Source: Dendrocalamus latiflorus
Lineage: Eukaryota; Streptophyta; Magnoliopsida; Poales; Poaceae
NCBI GenBank assembly: GCA_017311315.1
Contig: CM029610.1
Coordinates: 8,804,236 to 8,868,235 of the forward strand
Direction: 5' to 3'
DNA length: 64,000 nt
Shown here in pieces: positions 56,566-64,000 of the stretch (position 1 is the first letter of the stretch; the number at the start of each line of letters is the position of its first letter). The position numbers and the translations under genes were made by a program. A model generated the notes under the pieces. That model did no database searches. It was not told the origin of the DNA and saw nothing but the letters and a program-made list of their open reading frames with translations.

Positions 56566-59500
56566 TGTAACGCCCCCGTTTCCAGGGGCGCGTACGGACA
56601 CAGCATTCCGCAACTATTCACGCATGAACAGTTATGGAACGTCGCGCAAGAGTATACCATTGCATGCTTACAACAAAAGTCCAGCATATATTTCACATAA
56701 GGATTAACATCCAGCTTTTGACAGCGGGGCGTGCAAGCCCAAAGTATAATTACATTACTAAAAGCTCCAAGATCCGCTTGAGCACGGCCAAGACCTAAAG
56801 CCACGGGTCCTCGTCGAAGAAGCGACCCTCCGGGACTTCCTCAACGGGGAGACCTTCACTTTCTTCTTGATCCTCTAAAGAAGGGCAAAAGCAAGCCATG
56901 AGCCAAACAACCGGCTCAACAAATCCCAAAGGGACCATGTCTTACTACATGCACGGAATAACAAAGGAAGGGAGTATATTTGGTTTATTAACTCTGAGTG
57001 GATGCAGTTTTATTTGCAAACATTTTGATAAGACGGACCCAAAACTACTCCTTAAGAACTCAGGGGTTTTCACGAAAAGTTAATTAACCAACTGAACAAG
57101 TTAAAGCATTTACAAAACTACTTAAGCTTCGCTACGGGAATCACCCAAGTGACACGGCTCCAATAACCGGGATCACGGCGTATTCGAATACCATTTATTT
57201 GACTCTGCAGAGTTTGCTCAGCTTTACCCACACGATTTCTTAACTTCCGCGTCCGGGTTAAGAAAGCCAGGTCGTTTCACTGCTCAACTCTTTATATAGA
57301 CTCTACCCGGTAGAATCCACTCGGGTCTGGCCCATATATATAACTCCCGTCCACTTCGAGTGAACTCTACCGTTGTTAGGCACCCGCAGCACGGCCTACC
57401 TAACCCCGCTTTCTCAATATCAAGCCTTCTCAACACCTGTAGAGTTTCAATCGAGTTGAGCAGCTACTAAACCAGTGTTGACAAGTCAACTCCTGTGGTT
57501 GAGCGATCACCGTGACATTTGCTCAGCGTAAGGGTTTTAGTCCTTATATTTTCACATGGTCCGCAACCTCACCAGGCTCGCGACCCAACCTAGGGTAGGC
57601 GGTGGGCGAATGATCCGTCTTGCGGCGCACCACCACCCTGACCCTAACTTCAGTCCTAGGGTAAGAGTTGGGCAAAGACTAACTCGCCAGCTCTTTCCCC
57701 AACCCTTACCCTACCTTGTGCACGCAGGCACTCTCCGCTCTAGGGCACGGTGTCCCATACCACCCTACCCTAGAGTCGGGTTTGAAAATTCTATTGGCCC
57801 GCAGCCACAACCTTATTTGTCGAAGACTTTGCATGATAATAATATCCTACGATTATCTAGATTAACAGATAATTATTTCTAAGGTTACAAAGGCATGGCT
57901 ACAAGCTTAACATGGCATTTATCGGTGGTAGGATTAACTACATAACATGTCATTCTAAATATTTTATTTTATTTTTGAACTAACATTTCAAAACTAGCTC
58001 AATGCAAATAGCATAATAACATAATTAAATAACATGGGTTGCAACATGATCAAAGGATTTGGGACTTGCCGTGAAGTTGGACGATCTCGGCTAGCTCGAA
58101 CGTAGAAGCACCTTGGTCCTGCGACTGCACTTGGGCTTCCGGGATCTTCGAGACTAGCGCAAACACGTAAAATAATTAAATCCAGCTTGAGACTAATCAA
58201 GCGAGGAAAAATAAACTATTTAAAAAGGAGTAAAATCCATAAATCCTCAAATGGGGAATTTTAGGAATTTATCTGGGATGAATTTGGGGAAGTGGAGGTC
58301 AAAAATGGGTCCAGGATATTATTTGGAGCAAAGTGGTGAAATTTGGGAATTTTTGGGATTTTCTGTGATTTTCTAGGATTTATTTGGTTTTTTCTGATTT
58401 ATGGAAATTAATAAATCGAGGAAATTGCTGTGAGCAGTAGTGGGCCAGCCCCATGGCTACAGCGTGGCTCGGCCCGAGAGACGGCCCGCGTGGCCGGGCG
58501 GCCGGCGCAGCCCAAACGCGCGCGCGGGCGCGCGGGAACGAAGCAGGCCGGGGGCGCGGCCCACTCCCACGCGCTTACGCAGTCCGGATGGACGACGCGC
58601 GTCCTGGTGGTGTGGCCAGGATGAGGCAGGGCGAAGCGGTATGGGAGGGATCGGACGGAGGCGGAGGGGTGCGATTATGAAGATCGGACAGCTGCGGCGA
58701 AACTTCATTCGATGGTCGACGCTAAACAGCAACAGGAGGAACGGGCGGATTCGATGGGGCCACGTCTTCGTCTTCCTCCTCTCGCCGTGCCCGCGCGCCA
58801 GAGGGACGGAGAGGGCGGCGCCTCCGCTCTCCGGCGAGGGCAAAGGCCTCTTGGGGTCGGGAAAGGCTCTATCGGATAGAGTGCAGCAAGGGGATCTCGT
58901 TTTTGGGGTTGGTGAGGTGAGAGGGTCATCGGGGAGGGCAGGAGACCGAAGGGGAGGGGATGGTTCCCCGACGGTGGAGGGGATCACCGGAAACGTGACG
59001 CTCACATTGGTGGTGGTGGGCGCGGCCGGGGCGTTGCCAGACGAGCTGGCCACGGGGAGGGTGCGGCGGCCGGGAGGAAGCTTCGGCGGCGAGGGTGCAC
59101 GGGCGATCACCTGTCCAGGGGGATGCACCACAATGATTAGTACACCGAGGAGAAGCTATGGGCGAATGCAATCGGAGAATGGGGGCGGGGGAGAGGAGAT
59201 CCGTTTTACGGGGTCGCGGGCGCAGGGGAGGACCACGGCGGCGCTACGGGCGGTGGGACTCCAATCGGTTGCACGGGGAGCTTCTCTGGAGTGGTGGGGA
59301 GTGACTGAGGGTGGTAGGGGGAACGGGGAACAAGGGAGCGTGCGGGAGAGGGAGAAGGCGGGGAGCAGCAGGGGCGCCAGCGGGAGAAGGGGAGCGGGGC
59401 GGCGCCGCAGAGGGGGAGAAGGCGGGAGCGAGCGGGGCGCCAGTGGCAGATGGGGAAAGGCGCCAGCACGAGAGGGAGCCGGGCAGCGGGGAAAACGGGA

Positions 59501-59656
59501 AGGGAGGCAGCGCCAAAGGGGAAGGGGAGGCGCCTGGCCAAAAGAAGAAAGCGGTAACGAGGGGAACTTTCCCGAAAGGGAAAGCTTCCAGAAATTCACC
59601 CAAAAATGCAGCAAAAATCACAAAAATTTTGGATTTTGAATTTTTGGGGCTTTTCA
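56566..59656 (-). repeat. 5' LTR of the Del/Tekay-like element (3091 bp)
   Basis: Near-identical by eye to 49326-52799 over most of its length but shorter: it lacks the TATA-containing segment and the 41-base segment. The long plus-strand ORF in it (58440-59639) is GC-driven and not a gene. Confidence 0.93.
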
Positions 59657-60630
59657 TGCTCAGTATCCAACATGTTGACAGGCCGATTGATATGAAAATG
59701 TTAACGCCATCAGAGCAATCCGTCTGAAATTTGCCTGTGTCTGTCACGCTTGTTCCAACATTTGATAGATCGGGTCCCCATCTCGATATTGTTAGGCAAT
59801 ATTTGGGATAATGGAGATCTTATCATGCACTGTTCAGAATAGAGACTAAGATGTTATCATGCACTGATAGCACTGTTTGGATCAGGGCCTAAGGAGCTGC
59901 AAGTGTTAGGCCCTGATCAATATGGCTTCAGCTTCTGGCTTCAGCTTATTTTTGCACTATTCATAAATTTCGTCTTTTTCTGAACTTTTGGCTTTTTTTG
60001 AGTTTTTTTACCGGTTCTTTTTTCCTCGTATTTGTTTACATTATACGTGATGGGCTAATATGTTTTTTCTATTTTTAAATGTTTTTAAATTTAATTATGG
60101 TAAATAAGTCTCTGTCAGCTACAGTGCTTTTTTCAGCCAGCTACAGTGTTTTCAGCCATAAGCCACGAGCTTTTCAGCCGAACCGATCACCACCTTAGGC
60201 GTGTCCCATAAAAAATTGAAAGTATTAGGAAAGCACCAGATTTTTGTAGGTAGAAGTCTCTTTAGGACGTAGTGAAATTCTAAAATATACTGAAAATGTA
60301 AGAAGAGATAGAGGTCAACTAAAAAAGATAGGGTTGACTAAGACTAATGTGAGAGAAAGCAGTTAAAAGAGACTTGAGGGATTGAAATATATTCAAAGAA
60401 TTAGCTTTGGATAAGAGCGCATAGAAGTTAGTGATCTACGTGTCAGAACCATGACATAAAAAAAAAGGTTTAGAGGATGATGTTTTATGCTCTCTGCTCA
60501 AATGGCAGGATACAATCCTAAAGTTTTTGCTTTATAGGTTTTATTACAAAGCTCTCGTTTTTTAGATCTTAAGGAGGTTTCATTCCTAATCTATCCTAAG
60601 TTGTTAGGACAAAAAAACTTTATTATTGTT
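59657..60630. other. Intergenic with possible hAT MITE
   Basis: About 59909-60195 resembles a grass hAT MITE (GGCTTCAGC / TTTTCAGCCATAAGC words at opposite ends, mirrored composition). No clean 8-bp TSD was found, so the boundaries are uncertain. The remainder is AT-rich without genes. Confidence 0.4.
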
Positions 60631-60634
60631 GTTA

Positions 60635-60664
60635 CTAGCTAGATGCTCGTACTTTGCTACGAGC
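60635..60664 (-). mobile_element. Helitron-like 3' terminus
   Basis: On minus: perfect 7-bp hairpin GCTCGTA-GCAAAG-TACGAGC (60664-60645), then ATCTAGCTAG ending in CTAG at 60638-60635 followed by T. Hairpin about ten bases before a CTRR end and insertion before T are Helitron hallmarks. The element body would extend to higher coordinates; its 5' TC end was not found. Confidence 0.55.
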
Positions 60665-60997
60665 AAAAAGAATAACACTACCCCACCAAAGTAAGACGTT
60701 GTGGCGGGCTTAGCTTACAACCTTTGCTCCACCGCGTCACCCAGCCGAGCTCCCTCTGGAACTAATTGTATCCTTTTTGTTCCCATCGAGCTTTCTTGCC
60801 TAGTGACTAAGGATTTTCACACTTGTTGTGTCTAGGCTGCAAAGATTTTCTCATAAAACACTAACTGAAGTGTTAGAGGGATTTACTTTCGATAAGAATC
60901 CAAAAGCAAGTTCCCTATACTACCTTCTTTCCCTCCTCTGTTTCTGTCTTTAAGAGGCAGTGCATCCGGCAGGAATCGTGGCCTGTTTCGCCTAGGA

Positions 60998-61853
60998 TGA
61001 CTTTTGGATCACTGTATGGTTGTTGCTGGTAGTAGAGATCAAAGCACCACTTAAGGCGCCCCCAATCATCAAATTTTTCTACCGGGTCGAGTACAAGAGA
61101 GAGAGAGAGAGATTAATTAGCACCGCAACATCAAAAACTTGTACAATAAGATACCAGTGCGTATAGTGATTCTTAAAATTTTGTCTCAAAACATGCAGGT
61201 TTCCCTAGGATTCCATAGCGGAATTAAAATTTATACAATGAGATATTGGTGCCATATAGAGTCTAAATCTTCGCTTATAGTAATTATCTTGGCCAAATAA
61301 TAATAAGACCTACATTTTGTAAGGCTCTTAGCCAAATAATAATAAGATACGGGAAGCCAATTGGGTAGACAAATTTTTTCCCTGCATGTAAGGTTCAATA
61401 ACAATATGAAAGTTGCACTTAGTTATCTGAGTTAAAAAAAACAATATGAAAGTTGCACTTAGTTACCCAATATGCTCCCTCCTTGCATATTTTCTTCAAC
61501 TACATAAATATTCATCAAAGTATATTAGTGCACTATAGAAGGAACCCTAACAGAGGTGAGATAAACCCAACATACAATGAAAATCTCCTAATTCAACCGA
61601 TGATTTTTGGATCACTGTGTGACTGTTGCTAGCAGCAGATATCAGAGCGCCACTTAAGGCACCCCCCAATCATCGCATGTTTCTACAGGGTCGAGTACAA
61701 AAAAAAAGAGATTAATTAGCACCAGCCATGAGCAACATCAAAAACTTGTACAATGACATGCCGGTCCGTAAAGTGATTCTTAAAATTTTGACTCAAAACA
61801 TGCAGGTTTCCCCGGGATTCCATAGCAGAATTAAAGTTTGTATCAAGGGATAT
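60998..61853. repeat. 0.25-kb direct repeat, 0.6 kb apart
   Basis: 60998-61247 and 61598-61853 share long matching stretches (GGATCACTGT, CACTTAAGGC, GATTAATTAGCACC, AACATGCAGGTTTCCC). Roughly 85% alike by eye with small indels. Purpose unknown; no ORF. Confidence 0.75.
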
Positions 61854-62280
61854 ATTTCAAAGTAAAGATATTTAATATGTGAAAAGATGAACGTGAATCA
61901 ATCCTAATGAAACATCAAAATATAGAGTGAATTCATCCTAAATGTCTGCATAGTAGAGTATATGATAAAGACATATGCATATATTCATGTTTGACTATTT
62001 GTGGAGTTCAATCTATATTTTGGATCCGATGAATGCACTAAGATATAAGAATGTGCTATTGAATACATACCTCTTATGATTTTCACCTTTTCATTCAAAT
62101 GAGACTAAGTAATAATCATAATCAATAAATAAATTAGTCTCACAATTAGATTTTTCAACATCACCAAAATCAACTTAATGAAGTTTGAACTTACAACATC
62201 TCTAATGGAAGACACATAATGGTTAGTACGAGTCACTGTAAATCATTAAAGTTACAGTAAACAAATAGGGGCACTACCAA
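61854..62280. other. Intergenic, nothing recognised
   Basis: AT-rich sequence between the direct repeat and the 31-bp array; no ORF or element ends found. Confidence 0.5.
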
Positions 62281-62617
62281 GACCAAATGAGATAGCCTTG
62301 CATAGTGACAGGACCAAAATGGTATTTGCGTAGTGACAAGATCAAACGGGATAGGTTTACACAGTGATAAGACCAAAGAAGATAGCCTTGCGCAGTAACA
62401 AGACCAAACATAATAACTCCACGCATTGATAAGACCAAATGGGATGGTTTTGCACGGTAACAAGACCGAATGGAGCAGCTTTGCGTAGTGATGAGTCCAA
62501 ACGGAGCTGCTTTTCCTAGCGACAAGACCAAATGGGGCAGCTTTGCGCAGTGACAAGACCAAATGAGACAGTCTTGTACCGTGACAAGACCAAACGACGC
62601 ATCTTTGTGCAGTGATG
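62281..62617. repeat. Eleven-copy 31-bp minisatellite
   Basis: Eleven units of 31 bases (one of 28), consensus GACCAAATGGGGCAGCTTTG then CGCAGTGACAA. Divergence between units is considerable. The minus strand stays open in two frames through most of the array (62562-62233), but the peptide is just the repeat. Confidence 0.9.
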
Positions 62618-63144
62618 TTATGCTATGCTACTCCACGAATCGTCCGGCCTTGTAATGTGTACGCCGCATCGGTTTAGCCTATAAGCATTACTCCTTCCAC
62701 GGCGGGTTTTCCTACACCACAATTGTAACACTACAGCGCTAGTATGGAGAAGCAATGGGAGGAGATCACCTAACTCGCAAGGGCTACTACAGCCCTGGAC
62801 AAACAAGCAGAGCATACCAGGAGTCCACCTCCCCGAAGCGAAGCCCTCATACCTTCAACGCCAACCCATACCTCAACATTCCTACTAAGCATTTGCCGCA
62901 AGTCCCGCCCGTGAGAGAGACGCCCCTCTCTGATGGTGTAAGGATACATGCAAATTCTTCAAATCCAATGAGCGGTTGAGCTTGGGCATGCGTTACTGAG
63001 GTTGCGGGAACTATGCCTAGGACAATCCTGACCGGCGTTGGGACACGGCCTGCTACCGGCAACCGATAAGGACGGGTTACAGTATATTCCCCTACCAGTT
63101 TTCTTCTATGGCACGCACTAACAAGCTCTTCTCTTTTCCTATAG
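62618..63144. other. Intergenic, nothing recognised
   Basis: Mixed-composition DNA, GC-richer than the preceding part, with a TTTCCTATAG acceptor-like sequence at its right edge (63135-63144). No domain recognised. Confidence 0.4.
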
Positions 63145-63444
63145 TCTCCTGATCCGCTATGCGCGTACCACAAATGTATTGACAGGGAGATCCACCTGCA
63201 CGACCAGTGGACTCTGGATTGTGAGGAGTGTGATGCTCAGATGGCATGCGAGAGGATGGAGGAGCAACAGCGCAGTGAAGATCGAAGCGAGCGTATCCAG
63301 CGGGAGACGCAAGCTTATCTAAAGGCGTGCAGGAGCAGGGAGCGTGAGAGAAAACGCAAACTGGCAGCCAAGGTGAGGGCCACTGTCGAGGACTACAACG
63401 CCAACCACGGGAGGAAGGGCAAATGGTCATGGTCCACGCGGTAG
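63145..63444 (+). CDS. Unrecognised charged protein fragment
   Basis: An open frame of about 99 codons following an acceptor-like TTTCCTATAG and ending in TAG at 63442-63444; the first ATG within it is 63241. It begins SPDPLCAYHKCIDREIHLHD and has Cys pairs (CEECDAQMAC), then a Glu/Arg/Lys-rich helix (EEQQRSEDRSERIQRETQAY, RSRERERKRKLAAKVRA). It may be the last exon of a transposon-associated hypothetical gene common in grasses. No function assigned. Confidence 0.35.
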   Translation, partial: SPDPLCAYHKCIDREIHLHDQWTLDCEECDAQMACERMEEQQRSEDRSERIQRETQAYLKACRSRERERKRKLAAKVRATVEDYNANHGRKGKWSWSTR

Positions 63445-64000
63445 ACCGGCTCATTTCGTAGTGGCCCATCCTACCCACCAAGCCTTTCTCCAAAAGGCGT
63501 GCATTCCTACATGTTCCTTGTACTAACATAGTTGAAAACAAAATCCAATGAGCAAGTTTTATCCTAATCTGTGAAAATATTCTTCGCCATATGTTAAACA
63601 TTCTCATGCTGCTTCCATGTTGAAAAAAATTCGAACATACTATTTTATGGATTTCAACTACTGTTTCTTGAAAAAACATATATTTCCTGCTTATGGACCA
63701 TTGGCCATAAAAAACTTGTTTAGACATATTTTTACATTATTTTTGCATGAATAACATACTTGTAATTAATTTTAAATATAAACAAATTTATTTACACCAA
63801 CATATAAATGAGTACCAAAGACACACAATAAAACCTGCTAAATATCTACTGGGGCAAATTAGTCAAATGCAACTCCCACATTCTAAGTCATATAAAATTA
63901 TGAAACCCTAATTTTCAAAACGTAAGGTCCTATTTTCTAAAACATAAACCCTCAATTTTTGAGACAATTTCAGAACATATAAAATTCTAAAAAAATACAC
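63445..64000. other. AT-rich right edge, nothing recognised
   Basis: AT-rich sequence with several CCCTAA/AACCCTA-like words (for example about 63903) but no tandem telomeric array, no ORF and no element ends. Confidence 0.4.

Larger units (their letters stand above)
49326..59656 (-). mobile_element. Del/Tekay-like Ty3/gypsy element with 3-kb LTRs, internally deleted
   Basis: Minus-strand element bounded by LTRs 49326-52799 (3') and 56566-59656 (5'), with near-TSD TGCTT/TGCTC. The primer site TGGTATCAGAGCAGGCTC is at 56560-56543; a polypurine tract (AAGGGGGGTAGGT on minus) abuts the 3' LTR at about 52800-52812. The internal part is only 3.8 kb: intact gag, then RNase H, integrase and chromodomain pieces, without protease or most of RT. 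Very long LTRs plus a chromodomain tail suggest the Tekay/Del lineage. Confidence 0.92.

Noticed and set aside
58440..59639. 399-codon plus-strand ORF in the 5' LTR
   Set aside because: It lies in a GC-rich LTR, antisense to the element, and is broken in the partner LTR. No domain; composition-driven.
63900..63960. AACCCTA-like telomere words
   Set aside because: Isolated, not tandem; common in AT-rich plant intergenic DNA.

Overview
This is nuclear DNA from a grass (Poaceae, probably panicoid). The evidence is intron-rich plant genes with GT-AG splicing, GC-rich first exons, Tourist, Stowaway and Mutator MITEs, Ty1/copia and Ty3/gypsy LTR elements, a SMART-type miniature retroelement, and the protein families themselves (USP-kinase/U-box proteins, class II small heat-shock protein, GIL1/DUF641, PP2A). 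No bacterial, organellar, tRNA or rRNA features were seen.

Layout. 1-2050: first exon, leader and part of intron 1 of a PP2A catalytic-subunit gene (minus) that runs off the left edge. 2190-3200: two MITEs. 3589-11407: a decayed RCM1/NSUN5-type rRNA m5C methyltransferase gene (plus). A truncated copia element sits where exons 2-3 should be, a 1-kb Mutator-like element lies in an intron, one exon is duplicated with one copy broken by a MITE, and the C-terminal exons are gone. 11827-12308: class II small heat-shock protein gene (minus) with a frameshift. 14605-22963: a GIL1/DUF641 pseudogene (minus) split by a nest: a copia element (plus), a copia LTR (minus) containing an apparently intact 3.9-kb hAT transposon, and a Tourist MITE inside the copia gag.

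23352-49102: two divergently transcribed paralogues sharing a 1.6-kb promoter interval. On the minus strand is a USP-domain receptor-like cytoplasmic kinase (8 exons, 735 aa). On the plus strand is a USP-kinase-U-box E3 ligase (9 exons, 783 aa). Both reading frames close perfectly across all introns. Intron 3 of the U-box gene is 15.4 kb because it holds a 13.3-kb LTR element (32870-46179, TSD TTATC) made almost entirely of GC-rich minisatellites. That element carries a young 5.2-kb chromovirus (37469-42695, TSD TCTGA).

49326-59656: a minus-strand Del/Tekay-like Ty3/gypsy element with LTRs over 3 kb, deleted for protease/RT. Its 5' LTR has lost the TATA region. 59657-64000: repeat-rich intergenic DNA with a Helitron-like terminus, a 0.6-kb direct duplication, a 31-bp tandem array and a short charged ORF.

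The functional core is therefore the PP2A 5' end and the two USP-kinase genes. The HSP gene is probably broken. The rest is pseudogene or transposon. The most unusual structure is the hairpin-rich, higher-order minisatellite body of the 13.3-kb element.
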